64,000 nucleotides of DNA from Sulfurovaceae bacterium (GCA_028715055.1 JAQTLE010000005.1:1-64000), one strand, 5' to 3'. Positions 44,534 through 53,749 are shown, counted from the stretch's first letter. Numbers and translations are program-made. Notes: generated by a model from the letters alone, not told the origin.

Positions 44534-45448
44534 TTGGGCGTTCAAATCTCATCGCAAAAAAAAGCTACTATCATTTCAAGCAGTACCGCTTTTTTGTTGG
44601 TATGTATCAAATTTACCGCAGGTTTGCTTAGTGGATCAGTTGCAGTATTGGCTTCTGCTATTGATTCGTCACTTGATTTTATCGTTTCAATGTTTAATTT
44701 TTTTGCTATAAAAAAAGCCGAAGAGGATCCAACTAGCAATTTCCAATACGGTAAAGGCAAGATACAAGGAATAGCAGCAGTTATTGAAGGTACTGTTATA
44801 TCCCTTTCAGGATTATATATCATATATGAAGCAATTAAAAAAATAGTAACCGGCGGTAAGACAGAGTTGCTTGGGCCTTCCATTATTATTATGATCTTTT
44901 CTATATCAATTACTTTTTTCTTGGTTCGTTATTTGCTGCATGTGGCAGATAAAACAGCTAATATAGTTATAAAGTCAGATGCTCTTCATTATTCTACTGA
45001 CCTTTGGAGTAATGGTGTAACTCTTTTGGCATTGGTGTCGGTATGGATTACGGGAGAAAATATAATAGATGCAATATTTGGTTTTGGTATCGGCGTTTAT
45101 ATTATATATTCTGCCAGTGAGATCATAATAGATGGAACAAAAATATTGCTTGATCATGCTCTACCGGAGGACGAGGTGGATACTATACACAGTATACTTG
45201 ATAAGCATCCGGAAATCACTAGTTATCATTGGCTTAAAACCCGCACCAACGGTAGTGTAAATTTCGTAGAATTTCATATGGTTTTGCAACCGAATATGTT
45301 GCTACTGGAAGCTCATCGCATAGCCGATCAGGTCGAAAAACAAATAATGGCCATTGACCCGCTTAAGAAATGGGTTATAACACCGCACTTTGATCCATAT
45401 GATGATAAGGATATAAATGATGCTTTGTTTGCCAATGGCACCATTTAA
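44534..45448 (+). CDS. Cation diffusion facilitator transporter (FieF-like)
   Basis: A 304-residue inner-membrane metal/proton antiporter. The start is TTG with AAAGGA 6 nt upstream. Six hydrophobic segments; metal site motifs SAIDSSLDF in helix 2 and SDALHYSTDLWSN in helix 5 (the D-x3-D and H/D-x3-D pairs), and the FieF-type connecting motif FQYGKGKIQG. The C-terminal cytoplasmic domain includes HALPEDEVDTIHSIL and HFDPYDD. Metal (Fe, Zn or Mn) cannot be told from the sequence. Confidence 0.9.
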   Translation: MGVQISSQKKATIISSSTAFLLVCIKFTAGLLSGSVAVLASAIDSSLDFIVSMFNFFAIKKAEEDPTSNFQYGKGKIQGIAAVIEGTVISLSGLYIIYEAIKKIVTGGKTELLGPSIIIMIFSISITFFLVRYLLHVADKTANIVIKSDALHYSTDLWSNGVTLLALVSVWITGENIIDAIFGFGIGVYIIYSASEIIIDGTKILLDHALPEDEVDTIHSILDKHPEITSYHWLKTRTNGSVNFVEFHMVLQPNMLLLEAHRIADQVEKQIMAIDPLKKWVITPHFDPYDDKDINDALFANGTI

Positions 45449-45462
45449 GGATAAAGCATAAA

Positions 45463-46125
45463 ATGATATATCTTCTTTCTTCCTCATATCATAATGAGGT
45501 AGATAATTTGCCTATGATAGAATTTTTGCCGATCGCGGACAATATAGATTTATCACATGCGGATATATTATTATTCACTTCAAAAAATGCAGTTGTCATA
45601 ACAAATAAGATAAATCCGGCATGGAAAAAATTGGCTTCAATAGCAATAGGAAGCCAGACAGCAAAAGCTATAGAGGAACTTGGCGGAATGACTATTGAAA
45701 TTGATGAATCATTTTATGTTTCTAATTTAGCCAAAATGATTGCAGAAAAATTTGCTAATAAGAACATATTGTATCTTCGTCCTCAAAAAATAGCCTCCGA
45801 TGATATATCATCCTTGAAAGATCTGGGTATAAATATCACAGAAAAAATCATATATGAAACAAAATGCAAGATATATGATATAAAGGATAGGCCGCCTCTG
45901 GGTTCTATTATAATAGCCACTTCGCCGTCAACTATAAAATGTTTTATGAAAAATTTCGGTTCTTTAGATCGATATAAAATCATTGCAATTGGAACTACCA
46001 CCGCAGCATCTTTGCCCAAAGGTATAGATTTTAAAATACCACCCAAGCCTTTAATATCTGAGTGCATAAAACTCGCAAAAGAGATGTTAGATATGCAAAA
46101 TAAACCCATCTCTAACCGCAAATAG
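45463..46125 (+). CDS. hemD: Uroporphyrinogen-III synthase
   Basis: Closes the tetrapyrrole ring on the path to haem and sirohaem. The 220-residue protein is poorly conserved as usual for HemD, but has the two-lobe layout with LLFTSKNAVVIT in the first lobe, LYLRPQKIASDD at the hinge, IIYETKC, and IIATSPSTIKCFMK and IIAIGTTTAASL in the second. It follows the cation transporter by 14 nt and is followed by the 6S-like RNA. Confidence 0.85.
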   Translation: MIYLLSSSYHNEVDNLPMIEFLPIADNIDLSHADILLFTSKNAVVITNKINPAWKKLASIAIGSQTAKAIEELGGMTIEIDESFYVSNLAKMIAEKFANKNILYLRPQKIASDDISSLKDLGINITEKIIYETKCKIYDIKDRPPLGSIIIATSPSTIKCFMKNFGSLDRYKIIAIGTTTAASLPKGIDFKIPPKPLISECIKLAKEMLDMQNKPISNRK

Positions 46126-46127
46126 GA

Positions 46128-46133
46128 TATAAT
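46128..46133 (+). promoter_or_regulatory. Probable -10 box of the 6S-like RNA
   Basis: TATAAT directly after the hemD stop codon (46123-46125). A start about 6-7 nt downstream falls on the first paired bases of the RNA (46139). Confidence 0.55.
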
Positions 46134-46138
46134 TATTT

Positions 46139-46330
46139 ACTTGCCTGGGTGGTTCGATTACTGCAACACGTGGTCCAACATATTTCTTTGGCGGGACAAG
46201 TAGTAAATCCGTGTGTGGGTGGTGTCGTTTGAGCTAGTTTTAGCGAGAGATTGCCCCCTAAAGATTTCTCTCTCCTGCACCGTTGGCTTTATAGGGCCGA
46301 CTTCAAGCAGAACGGCTACTTGGGTAAGTA
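46139..46330 (+). ncRNA. ssrS: 6S-like RNA
   Basis: A 190-nt gene-free but GC-richer block. Its ends pair (ACTTGCCTGGGTGG at 46139-46152 against CTACTTGGGTAAGT at 46316-46329), an inner CTGC/GCAG pair follows, and a stable hairpin GTTGGC...GCCGAC lies on the 3' side, the layout of 6S RNA with a closing stem, central bubble and side hairpin. Location upstream of purD is, as I recall, the conserved site of 6S RNA in Campylobacterota such as Helicobacter. 6S RNA binds sigma-70 RNA polymerase in stationary phase. Lacks the SRP core sequence and tRNA or RNase P features. Identity is from structure and location, not a covariance search. Confidence 0.6.
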
Positions 46331-46375
46331 TACTTCAAATTTATGATATCCTAAGGTCATTATAAATTTGAAGTA
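46331..46375. repeat. Perfect 14-bp inverted repeat between 6S-like RNA and purD
   Basis: TACTTCAAATTTAT at 46331-46344 is exactly inverted at 46362-46375 around a 17-nt loop. It may end the 6S transcript or be an operator of purD; no U-run follows. Confidence 0.65.
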
Positions 46376-46400
46376 ATAAACTAAAACAAGGAATTAACCG

Positions 46401-47678
46401 ATGGACATTCTCATTATCGGCAACGGAGGCAGAGAGTACTCCATGGGACTTGCATTGCGCAATGATCCAAAAGTAGGCAAACTTTATTTTGCTCCAGGAA
46501 ACGGCGCAACAGATAATTTAGGCACAAACATACCTTCGGGTGACTATGAAGTGTTGGCAGATTTTGTTCAAGCAAATAATATAGAGCTTACCATTGTAGG
46601 TCCGGAAGCTCCACTAGTTGCCGGGATCGTAGATATATTTAAGGCTAGAGGATTGAATATATTCGGTCCGACTGCAGTAGCTGCACAGCTAGAAGGTTCT
46701 AAGATCTTTATGAAAAATTTTTTAGCTCGTCATAATATTCCTACCGCTAGATATATAGAAACAGATTCATTAGAAAAAGCATATAAATTTATAGAAACAC
46801 TTACTCCTCCAATAGTCGTCAAAGCAGATGGTTTATGCGGAGGCAAAGGTGTTATCATAGCCAAAAGCCAAGAAGAAGCGAAAAAAGAAGCTGGAAAAAT
46901 GCTTTCAGGCAACGCATTTGGTGAAGCAGGCAAAGCTATAGTAATTGAAGAATTCCTTGATGGATATGAGCTTTCAGTTTTTGCTATTTGCGATGGCAAA
47001 GATTTTGTCATATTGCCAGCAGCCCAGGATCACAAAAGACTTCTTGATAATGACGAAGGTCCAAATACAGGTGGAATGGGTGCATATGTACCGACACCTC
47101 TTGTTAATGATGAGATTTACCGCAAACTAGAAGAGAGAGTTGTTAAGCCAACGCTTGCCGGAATGCAAGCTGAAGGGATGCCATTTACCGGCGTACTGTT
47201 TATGGGTGTGATGGTAGTAAAAGACGAGCCGATTATATTAGAGTATAATGTAAGATTTGGAGATCCTGAGTGCGAAGAGATTATGCCTTTGCTAAAATCA
47301 CCTAGCGAACTATTTTACAAAGCAGCTACAGGACATTTAGAAGATGCAAATATAGAATTTTACGACAAATATGCAGTGGGTGTAGTCATGGCAAGTAAAA
47401 ATTATCCATATAAAGAGTCCGTTCCTGCGGAAATCATCATAGACAATATAGTCCATGATGATATATTAGCTAATGCACATATATCTTTTGCGGGCGTCAC
47501 AAAAGGAGAAGACGGCAAACTATATGCAACGGGTGGCAGAGTGCTTGTATGCGTAGGAGTAGGCGATAGTATAGCCGAGGCCCAAAGAAGAGCGTATATG
47601 CTATGCGGACAAGTGCATTTTGCTGGCAAACAATGCAGAAGCGATATAGCATATCAGGCATTAAATTTAAAGAGTTAA
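46401..47678 (+). CDS. purD: Phosphoribosylamine-glycine ligase
   Basis: Second step of purine synthesis (GAR synthetase). The 425 residues start [19 protein letters not shown], an N-terminal Rossmann-like domain, followed by an ATP-grasp fold with [14 protein letters not shown] and the C-terminal GARS motif [24 protein letters not shown] precedes the ATG. The RDD protein gene follows after 2 nt. Confidence 0.97.
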   Translation: MDILIIGNGGREYSMGLALRNDPKVGKLYFAPGNGATDNLGTNIPSGDYEVLADFVQANNIELTIVGPEAPLVAGIVDIFKARGLNIFGPTAVAAQLEGSKIFMKNFLARHNIPTARYIETDSLEKAYKFIETLTPPIVVKADGLCGGKGVIIAKSQEEAKKEAGKMLSGNAFGEAGKAIVIEEFLDGYELSVFAICDGKDFVILPAAQDHKRLLDNDEGPNTGGMGAYVPTPLVNDEIYRKLEERVVKPTLAGMQAEGMPFTGVLFMGVMVVKDEPIILEYNVRFGDPECEEIMPLLKSPSELFYKAATGHLEDANIEFYDKYAVGVVMASKNYPYKESVPAEIIIDNIVHDDILANAHISFAGVTKGEDGKLYATGGRVLVCVGVGDSIAEAQRRAYMLCGQVHFAGKQCRSDIAYQALNLKS

Positions 47679-47680
47679 TC

Positions 47681-48091
47681 ATGGATATCGCTCCAATCAA
47701 AAAAAGAATATGGTCTTTTATTATCGATGATTTTATAGTATCTATGTTGATTTTTATCATATTTTATGAGCAATTAATTCATTTAACGAATATGGAAGCA
47801 CTTAGCCAATTTATGAATAATAATTTTTTTGTTATTGTACTTGTTAAACTTATTTATCATTGGTTTTTTGTATGGCAGAGCGGCATGACTATGGGTAATT
47901 TGGTATTGAAAATTCGCGTTGTCGATGAAGATAGCGGTAATTTATTGTTGTGGCATAAAGCATTGTTAAGATCCGCATTTAGGCTGATTAGCGAAGCAGC
48001 TTTTTATTTAGGCTTTTTGGTTGCATTTTTCTCTCCAAAAGTACAAACCATGCATGATAAATTTTCAAATGCAGTTGTAGTGAATGCATAA
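47681..48091 (+). CDS. RDD family membrane protein
   Basis: A 136-residue inner-membrane protein with three hydrophobic segments. The N-terminal APIKKRIWSFIIDDFIVS is the RDD motif in a modified form (R-x6-DD), and the middle has GMTMGNLVLKIRVVDED, typical of the family. The ATG at 47681 directly after the purD stop is preferred over an in-frame ATG inside purD. The function of RDD proteins is not settled. It overlaps lptD by 8 bp, so purD-RDD-lptD-J protein probably form one unit. Confidence 0.85.
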   Translation: MDIAPIKKRIWSFIIDDFIVSMLIFIIFYEQLIHLTNMEALSQFMNNNFFVIVLVKLIYHWFFVWQSGMTMGNLVLKIRVVDEDSGNLLLWHKALLRSAFRLISEAAFYLGFLVAFFSPKVQTMHDKFSNAVVVNA

Positions 48092-50201
48092 ATTATTATC
48101 AGTTGCAGCTTCTTTTTTCTTATTGTCGCAAGTGGGATATTCAGATGAATTGACAAATAATATTGAATTTATGGCAGGAAACATTGATGCTACCAAGACA
48201 ACTGCGGCAGCCAATGATGACGTACTGATATTTTATGATGATAGCGTACTTAGATCCGACAACGCTTTTTTTGATAAAAATACAAATATTCTTGTGCTTG
48301 ATGGCAATACAGAATCAATCGGATACAAACAGATAAAAGAACAAAGCGATCATGCTACAATAAATGTTGTCGACAAAGACACGACATTTGACAATCTTTT
48401 TTTGATGAATGAAAATAATATTTGGCTCTATACAGATGATGCAACAAAAAAAGGCGATACATATTTCCTTGGCAATACTTTGCTATCTAGCTGCTGCATC
48501 CAAAAACCGCTTTGGAAAATAGTTTTTGACCATTCTGTTTATGATGACAAAGCAGAATATATGAAACTATACGGCGCCAAACTTTATATGTGGGATATGC
48601 CTGTTTTTTATTTGCCTTATTTAGGATTTACTACGAATAGAGAAAGAAGCAGCGGACTTCTTTTTCCACGGTTTGGATCTAGCGGAGATCAAGGATTCAT
48701 ATATGAACAACCTATATTTTTAGCTTATGCTCCAAATTGGGATATAGAGTTAGATCCGCAAATTCGTACTAAAAGAAGTATCGGAGCCTACGCAACGCTT
48801 AGGTTTGCTGATAGTGCTGATTCTAGTGGAGAATTGAGGATAGGCGATTTTAGAGATTTTGATGATTATCAAAATTCCCATAATCTAAAATATCAAAACC
48901 ACTACGGAGTCGAACTTTTATATGATTCATCAAAGTTTTTTGATAACCTTCCTTTAGACTTCAAAGATGGGCTTTTTATTAACGGCATTTATCTTAACGA
49001 TATAGATTACATCAATTTGCAAAAATCTAAATTTAGTCATTTTGGTGTTTCATCATTTCAAGAAAGCAGATTGAATTATTTTTTAAATAATGAAGACTAC
49101 TACGCCGGGATGAATGCCAAGTATTTTATAGACACACTTAAAACTTCCAATAATGATACTTTGCAGATCCTTCCGGCTGTTCAGCTACATAAATATTATG
49201 ATTCGGTAGGTTTTTTGCCTGTGTATTATAGTGCAGATGTTTCATTGGACAATTATTTTCGTCCAAATGGAACCACCCTTAGACAAGCAGAATTTAATTT
49301 GCCATTAGAGTGGAGTACACCATTTTTGGATGATTATCTCCACTTGAGCTTATCTGAAGAACTTTATGGGTCAAAATTATTTTTTGGAAATGTTTTGACT
49401 GGAGAAGATAATTTTGAATTTTTAACAAACGTCAATAAAATTAAATTATATAGTGATCTAACAAAATCTTACCATGATTTCATTCATGTTATCCAACCAT
49501 CATTATCTTATTCCAACTTGGGCAATACTTATGAATCCCCGGTTTCATTTGATCTTTTAGGTCTTGAACAACAGAAACTTTTTTCTTTGAATCTTCCAGA
49601 AGTTCAGTATCAATTCGCTTTTAGTCAATATTTTTATGATAATGAAATGAATCTCAAATTTTCACAACGCATAATGCAGCCATATTATCCAAATAGAGTA
49701 TATAATTGGGGTGATATATATCACGAGATAGAATGGAATTTTGATAATATTCATTTTTCAAATATTTTTTTATATTCATATGAATTTGGTAAATTCCGCT
49801 CAATCTTTACAGGTGCTTCTTGGGTCAGAGATGATCTTTCTTTGGCTATGTCTCATGCTTATAAAAAAGATTTTCAAGATGAGATAAATGAAATAGCTGT
49901 AGCAAATAATTTAAATTTAGATATAGGCTATCAAGTCAATCCGAAAGTAAAAGTATATGGCGGCATTAGTTATGAGCTAGATAATGAATACAGCAAATAT
50001 TGGCATATAGGAACTAGCTATACTCAAGAATGCTTTGCTATATCAGCATCTATTTCCAAAAATGCTACTCCGATGCTAACTCAAAGCGGACCATCATATA
50101 ATGACAGCTTGGCAGCATATATTCAGCTCAAATTTATACCGTTTGCCACCGTTGGTTCATCTGAAGAAAAATCCGCAGTTCTTGGTTTATCTGAACAATA
50201 A
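48084..50201 (+). CDS. lptD: LPS-assembly outer membrane protein LptD
   Basis: Outer-membrane beta-barrel that inserts lipopolysaccharide in the outer leaflet. The 705 residues have a signal peptide ending near GYS, an N-terminal OstA-like jellyroll (about 30-190, with DNAFFDKNTNILVLDGN), and a barrel domain beginning with the conserved WDMPVFYLPYLGF and SGLLFPRFGSS. Cys in SSCC near residue 137 could join the disulfides known for LptD maturation. It is smaller than the E. coli protein, usual in this phylum. A possible LptM-like helper is encoded at 34644. Confidence 0.92.
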   Translation: MHKLLSVAASFFLLSQVGYSDELTNNIEFMAGNIDATKTTAAANDDVLIFYDDSVLRSDNAFFDKNTNILVLDGNTESIGYKQIKEQSDHATINVVDKDTTFDNLFLMNENNIWLYTDDATKKGDTYFLGNTLLSSCCIQKPLWKIVFDHSVYDDKAEYMKLYGAKLYMWDMPVFYLPYLGFTTNRERSSGLLFPRFGSSGDQGFIYEQPIFLAYAPNWDIELDPQIRTKRSIGAYATLRFADSADSSGELRIGDFRDFDDYQNSHNLKYQNHYGVELLYDSSKFFDNLPLDFKDGLFINGIYLNDIDYINLQKSKFSHFGVSSFQESRLNYFLNNEDYYAGMNAKYFIDTLKTSNNDTLQILPAVQLHKYYDSVGFLPVYYSADVSLDNYFRPNGTTLRQAEFNLPLEWSTPFLDDYLHLSLSEELYGSKLFFGNVLTGEDNFEFLTNVNKIKLYSDLTKSYHDFIHVIQPSLSYSNLGNTYESPVSFDLLGLEQQKLFSLNLPEVQYQFAFSQYFYDNEMNLKFSQRIMQPYYPNRVYNWGDIYHEIEWNFDNIHFSNIFLYSYEFGKFRSIFTGASWVRDDLSLAMSHAYKKDFQDEINEIAVANNLNLDIGYQVNPKVKVYGGISYELDNEYSKYWHIGTSYTQECFAISASISKNATPMLTQSGPSYNDSLAAYIQLKFIPFATVGSSEEKSAVLGLSEQ

Positions 50202-50202
50202 T

Positions 50203-50475
50203 ATGTCAATATCATATGGCGAGATACAACAAGCTCTTGATATTTTGGGTCTTCCAACTTTTATAACCAAAGAAGATGTTAAAAAAAGATATCGTCATGT
50301 TGCAAAAAGTGTACATCCTGACAAAGAAGGCGGCAGCGATGAAGCCATGGAAAAAATTAATTCGGCTTATGCGATTTTAATAGAGTATATAGATAATTTT
50401 CGATTTTCATTTGATGAAGCAGAGATAAAAAAACAATTGCCGTTTATTAGCCATACACAGAGATTTGGTATGTAA
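50203..50475 (+). CDS. Small J-domain protein
   Basis: A 90-residue protein consisting of a J domain only. ALDILGLPTFITKEDVKKRYRHVAKSVHPD carries the HPD triad at 38-40 needed to stimulate DnaK, then the AYAILIEYI helix 4 and a short tail. No signal peptide, membrane segment, glycine-rich or zinc region. It starts 1 nt after the lptD stop, so it may be part of the envelope operon. The complete DnaJ is encoded at 56141. The client of this J protein is unknown. Confidence 0.88.
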   Translation: MSISYGEIQQALDILGLPTFITKEDVKKRYRHVAKSVHPDKEGGSDEAMEKINSAYAILIEYIDNFRFSFDEAEIKKQLPFISHTQRFGM

Positions 50476-50535
50476 ATCTTTTTATCATAGCTCTTTTGAT
50501 ATAATATAAGATTATTTTCTAAAGGCAATCTTTTT

Positions 50536-52656
50536 ATGAGCGAAACAAATATATCCATTACTAACAATCTAATCACTGAAAACTTTGCATTTGGCAAAGT
50601 AGCAAAACAAGCCAATGGCAGTGTATGGTATACACAAGGCAATGCTGTTCTTATTGCTACGGTCGTGGTAGATACTGAGCCTGTTAAAGAAGATTTCCTT
50701 CCGCTTACTGTGCAATATATAGAAAAAGCATATGCTGCAGCAAAAATACCGGGGGGGTTTATTAAAAGAGAATCAAAACCGAGCGATTTTGAGACGCTTA
50801 CATCTCGTATAGTAGATCGTTCTTTGCGTCCGTTATTTCCTAAAGGATTTAATTATCCGATTACTATTACCGTATTGGTTGTAAGTAGTGATGCATCTGT
50901 TGATATGCAGATCGCTGCTATTAATGCCGCCAATTCAGCATTATTTACTTCGAACATTCCGGTATCAAAAAGTGTAGGAGCCGTTAGAGTAGGGATCATT
51001 GATGACGAGGTATTATTCAATCCGTCTCTTGAAAAACAAGAAAAAAGTAAATTAGATTTGTTGATTGTGGGTTCAGCCGATGAAGTTATAATGATCGAGA
51101 TGCGCACTCTCAGAATGGATGAAAAAAGTAATGTAATCGCCGAAGAGGAATTGATAGGACATATAAAAAGTGCCGGTGACGCTATAGCTGATATATCAAA
51201 AAAATATCAAGAACAATTTATGCCGTTGAAGCCAAAAGCACTTGAATTAAAATTATTCCACAACAGTGTTGATGATGAACTTGAAAAATATCTTTCTACT
51301 CATTTTGCAAATGATGTATATGAAGCGATTTGCCATATGGCAAAAAGCGAGAGAAGTAATGCATTGAATGAATTAAAAGATAAAATTATTTCTAAATTGA
51401 TGGCTGAAAATATAGAAGTTGATGAAGCCGGCTTATTTTATGCATTGTCTAGCTACAAAGCCAAAATATCAAGAACAATGATATTAAATGAGGGCAAAAG
51501 AGCCGATGGTAGAAAACTCGATGAGGTAAGACCAATTTCTATAGAGACCAATCTGCTCCCATCCGTACATGGATCTTGTCTTTTTACCAGAGGACAGACT
51601 CAAGCTTTGGTTACTGCTACTTTGGGGGATAAAAAAGATGCTCAAATGTATGAGCTTATCACGGATAAAACTCCAAGAAGCGAAAATTTTATGGTGCATT
51701 ATAATTTTCCAGGGTTTTCTGTAGGAGATTCCAAACCGATAGGGCCGACAAACAGAAGAGAATTGGGTCATGGCAATTTAGCAAAAAGGGCTTTAGAATG
51801 CACAATGTCACTTGAAGCAAATCAAAGTGTGCGTGTTGTATCTGAGATACTAGAAAGTAATGGTTCGTCTTCTATGGCTACAGTTTGCGGCGGTTCTTTG
51901 GCACTATGTGCTGCTGGCATAAGCGTAGAATCGTTAGTCGCCGGTGTTGCAATGGGGCTCGTGAACGATGGCAAAAATTATGCTGTATTAACCGATATTA
52001 TGGGGCTTGAAGATTTTGAAGGTGATATGGATTTTAAAGTAGCAGGAACCATAAATGGAGTTAGTGCTATGCAGATGGATATAAAACTTCAAGGCGTATC
52101 TTTTGATATTATCAATGATACCATCACGAAAGCCAAAAAAGGCAAAGAACATATTTTAGGCATTATGCAATCCGCGCTTAATTCGATGCAGCCATCCCAA
52201 GCATTACCTAAAACAGAGTATTTTGATGTGCCGGTTGCAAAAATCGTTGATATCATAGGTAGAGCTGGCGTTACTATTAGAGAGATTATAGATAAATTTG
52301 ATGTGAGTATTGATCTTGATCGTGATAAAGGCGGAGTTAAACTTAGCGGTCAAGATGCACAAAAATTACAAGATGCCAAAGCTTATATTCTAAATATTGC
52401 CGGTGCTCCTGCAAAAGAACCTATGTTATTTGAGATCGGCAAAACATATCAAGGTAAGGTCAAAAAAATTATGGACTTTGGTGTTTTTGTAGAGATGCCG
52501 GATGGATATGATGCCTTGCTTCATGTTTCAAAGGTAGATAAAACAAGAGTAAATAACCTAACCGAGAGATATAAAGAAGGTGATATCATAGATATAGTAG
52601 TATTGGAGCAAAGTGGCAAAAAGATAGAATTGGCAACTCCTCAATTTTTGGCTTAA
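50536..52656 (+). CDS. pnp: Polyribonucleotide nucleotidyltransferase
   Basis: Phosphorolytic 3'-5' exoribonuclease of the degradosome. The 706 residues have a first RNase PH domain (about 10-210), a helical linker, a second catalytic RNase PH domain (GKRADGRKLDEVRPIS to about 545) with MVHYNFPGFSVGD and the acidic site DFEGDMDFKVAG, a KH domain (VAKIVDIIGRAGVTIREII) and a C-terminal S1 domain (GKVKKIMDFGVFVEM). The ATG at 50536 has AAAGG about 10 nt upstream. Monocistronic or with the J gene. Confidence 0.98.
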   Translation: MSETNISITNNLITENFAFGKVAKQANGSVWYTQGNAVLIATVVVDTEPVKEDFLPLTVQYIEKAYAAAKIPGGFIKRESKPSDFETLTSRIVDRSLRPLFPKGFNYPITITVLVVSSDASVDMQIAAINAANSALFTSNIPVSKSVGAVRVGIIDDEVLFNPSLEKQEKSKLDLLIVGSADEVIMIEMRTLRMDEKSNVIAEEELIGHIKSAGDAIADISKKYQEQFMPLKPKALELKLFHNSVDDELEKYLSTHFANDVYEAICHMAKSERSNALNELKDKIISKLMAENIEVDEAGLFYALSSYKAKISRTMILNEGKRADGRKLDEVRPISIETNLLPSVHGSCLFTRGQTQALVTATLGDKKDAQMYELITDKTPRSENFMVHYNFPGFSVGDSKPIGPTNRRELGHGNLAKRALECTMSLEANQSVRVVSEILESNGSSSMATVCGGSLALCAAGISVESLVAGVAMGLVNDGKNYAVLTDIMGLEDFEGDMDFKVAGTINGVSAMQMDIKLQGVSFDIINDTITKAKKGKEHILGIMQSALNSMQPSQALPKTEYFDVPVAKIVDIIGRAGVTIREIIDKFDVSIDLDRDKGGVKLSGQDAQKLQDAKAYILNIAGAPAKEPMLFEIGKTYQGKVKKIMDFGVFVEMPDGYDALLHVSKVDKTRVNNLTERYKEGDIIDIVVLEQSGKKIELATPQFLA

Positions 52657-52676
52657 TATTTTAAACTAACTTTCGA

Positions 52677-52782
52677 TATAATTTCGGCGTTAAATGAGAT
52701 ACCTAGTAGGGATACGCAAGCCGAACGGATTTCTATGGCAGTCGACAGTGACTTTAAACCTATTAATTTTGAAGGATATAAA
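52677..52782 (+). promoter_or_regulatory. atpE promoter and structured leader
   Basis: TATAAT at 52677-52682 just after pnp suggests a start near 52690. The roughly 95-nt leader is GC-richer than its surroundings and CGGCGT at 52685-52690 can pair with ACGC at 52713-52716 and the CCG after it. An in-frame ATG at 52735 would add 16 residues to AtpE but has no good ribosome site; GAAGGA sits 6 nt before the ATG at 52783. A leader acting on the high expression of subunit c is possible. Confidence 0.45.
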
Positions 52783-53091
52783 ATGAAAAAGTTTTTCTTA
52801 CTTTTCGCAGCACTTGGTGCTTTTGCTTTTGCTGCTGAAGATGGTACATCTATGATCCAAGCTTACTCAGTAGTAGCTGCTGGTATCGGTCTTGGTCTTG
52901 CTGCTCTTGGCGGTGCAGTTGGTATGGGTAATACTGCTGCTGCAACTATTGCAGGAACTGCAAGAAACCCGGGTCTTGGCGGTAAATTGATGACTACAAT
53001 GTTCATCGCAATCGCTATGATCGAAGCGCAAGTTATCTATACACTTGTTATCGCTCTTATCGCTCTTTATGCTAACCCGTTTCTTGGTTAA
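52783..53091 (+). CDS. atpE: ATP synthase F0 subunit c
   Basis: Proteolipid ring subunit of the F1F0 ATP synthase. The 102 residues start with a leader-like hydrophobic segment (KKFFLLFAALGAFAFAAED), present in Campylobacterota c subunits, followed by the two-helix hairpin with AAGIGLGLAALGGAVGMG, the polar loop AGTARNPG, and the second helix with the proton-binding Glu in IAMIEAQVIY. The residues around the Glu are of the proton type, without the sodium-binding set. It stands alone; the rest of the atp operon is not in the window. Confidence 0.96.
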   Translation: MKKFFLLFAALGAFAFAAEDGTSMIQAYSVVAAGIGLGLAALGGAVGMGNTAAATIAGTARNPGLGGKLMTTMFIAIAMIEAQVIYTLVIALIALYANPFLG

Positions 53092-53107
53092 TTAGTATAA
53101 ATTTAAG

Positions 53108-53134
53108 TTCGGAAGGATATAATTTCTTTCCGAA
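53108..53134 (+). promoter_or_regulatory. Hairpin holding the tRNA-Leu promoter
   Basis: TTCGGAA at 53108-53114 and TTCCGAA at 53128-53134 enclose TATAAT at 53118-53123, which is 21 nt before the tRNA. The stem may serve as the atpE terminator while its loop carries the -10 box of the tRNA gene. Confidence 0.5.
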
Positions 53135-53143
53135 ACTACATAC

Positions 53144-53228
53144 GCGGTCGTGGTGGAACGGTAGACACGCTACCTTGAGGTGGTAGTGCCTTACGGGTGT
53201 GGGGGTTCAAATCCCCCCGACCGCACCA
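53144..53228 (+). tRNA. tRNA-Leu(GAG)
   Basis: An 85-nt class II tRNA. Acceptor stem GCGGTCG/CGACCGC, anticodon stem CTACC/GGTAG with loop TTGAGGT giving anticodon GAG, a long variable arm typical of tRNA-Leu, T arm GGGGG-TTCAAAT-CCCCC, and an encoded CCA end (53226-53228). Reads CUC and CUU codons. Confidence 0.97.
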
Positions 53229-53357
53229 TATTATTCGATATTCATTCATAAATTCTATTTAAAACTTCAAAAACAATATTTTTTTTATTTTTTTATTTTC
53301 ATTTTATAATTTTATATGTTATAATGCACACATCTTATATTTTCAAAAGGATAGACA

Positions 53358-53633
53358 ATGACAAAAGCAGAGTTCATAGAGCTTGTACAAAAAAACGGTA
53401 ATTTTGAGAGCAAAGCGGCAGCAGAAAGAGCTGTGAAAGCATTTACAGCATCAGTAACTGAAGTTCTAGCCAAAAAAGATGATATAACGCTTGTTGGTTT
53501 TGGCACTTTTTCAACTGCTCATGTAGCAGCAAAATGCGGTACAGTTCCAGGAACTACAAAAACTTATAACAAACCAGCTTGTATTGCTCCTAAATTCAAA
53601 TTTGGTAAAACAGTAAAAGACGCTGTAAACTAA
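53358..53633 (+). CDS. hup: HU family DNA-binding protein
   Basis: A 91-residue nucleoid protein. The N-terminal helices read TKAEFIELVQK, then the VGFGTFSTAHVAAK strand; the DNA arm is PGTTKTYNKPA, where the usual core is GRNPxTGxxxxIPA, and the end KFGKTVKDAVN fits the family. Only one HU gene is visible. It lies alone after the tRNA with AAAGGA upstream. Confidence 0.93.
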   Translation: MTKAEFIELVQKNGNFESKAAAERAVKAFTASVTEVLAKKDDITLVGFGTFSTAHVAAKCGTVPGTTKTYNKPACIAPKFKFGKTVKDAVN

Positions 53634-53646
53634 ATCTTCCTTTCTT

Positions 53647-53690
53647 CCCCACCTCTTGGTGGGATAGTAATACTCTTTCTTTTTTAAGCA
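53647..53690 (+). terminator. Probable terminator of hup
   Basis: CCCACC (53648-53653), TCTT, GGTGGG (53658-53663) form a GC-rich stem. A T-rich tract ending CTTTCTTTTTT begins about 10 nt later, so the U-run is further from the stem than usual. Confidence 0.5.
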
Positions 53691-53749
53691 TTTTTTCTTA
53701 TTTTTTGATTATACTTTTTGTTTAAAATTTATTATACAAGGATATATTT

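Noticed and set aside
46139-46330. SRP RNA, tmRNA or RNase P RNA
   Set aside because: The SRP core GGAAGGAAGC and the other RNAs' conserved parts are missing; the pairing layout and position suit 6S better.
47603-47680. RDD protein start inside purD
   Set aside because: The ATG at 47681 directly after purD fits the family's length and N-terminal motif.
52735-52782. 16-residue N-terminal extension of AtpE
   Set aside because: No good ribosome site, while GAAGGA sits 6 nt before ATG 52783 and a leader-like hydrophobic start follows it.
53647-53690. Canonical intrinsic terminator after hup
   Set aside because: Only partly accepted: the stem is good but the T-tract starts about 10 nt later, so it is listed with reduced confidence.
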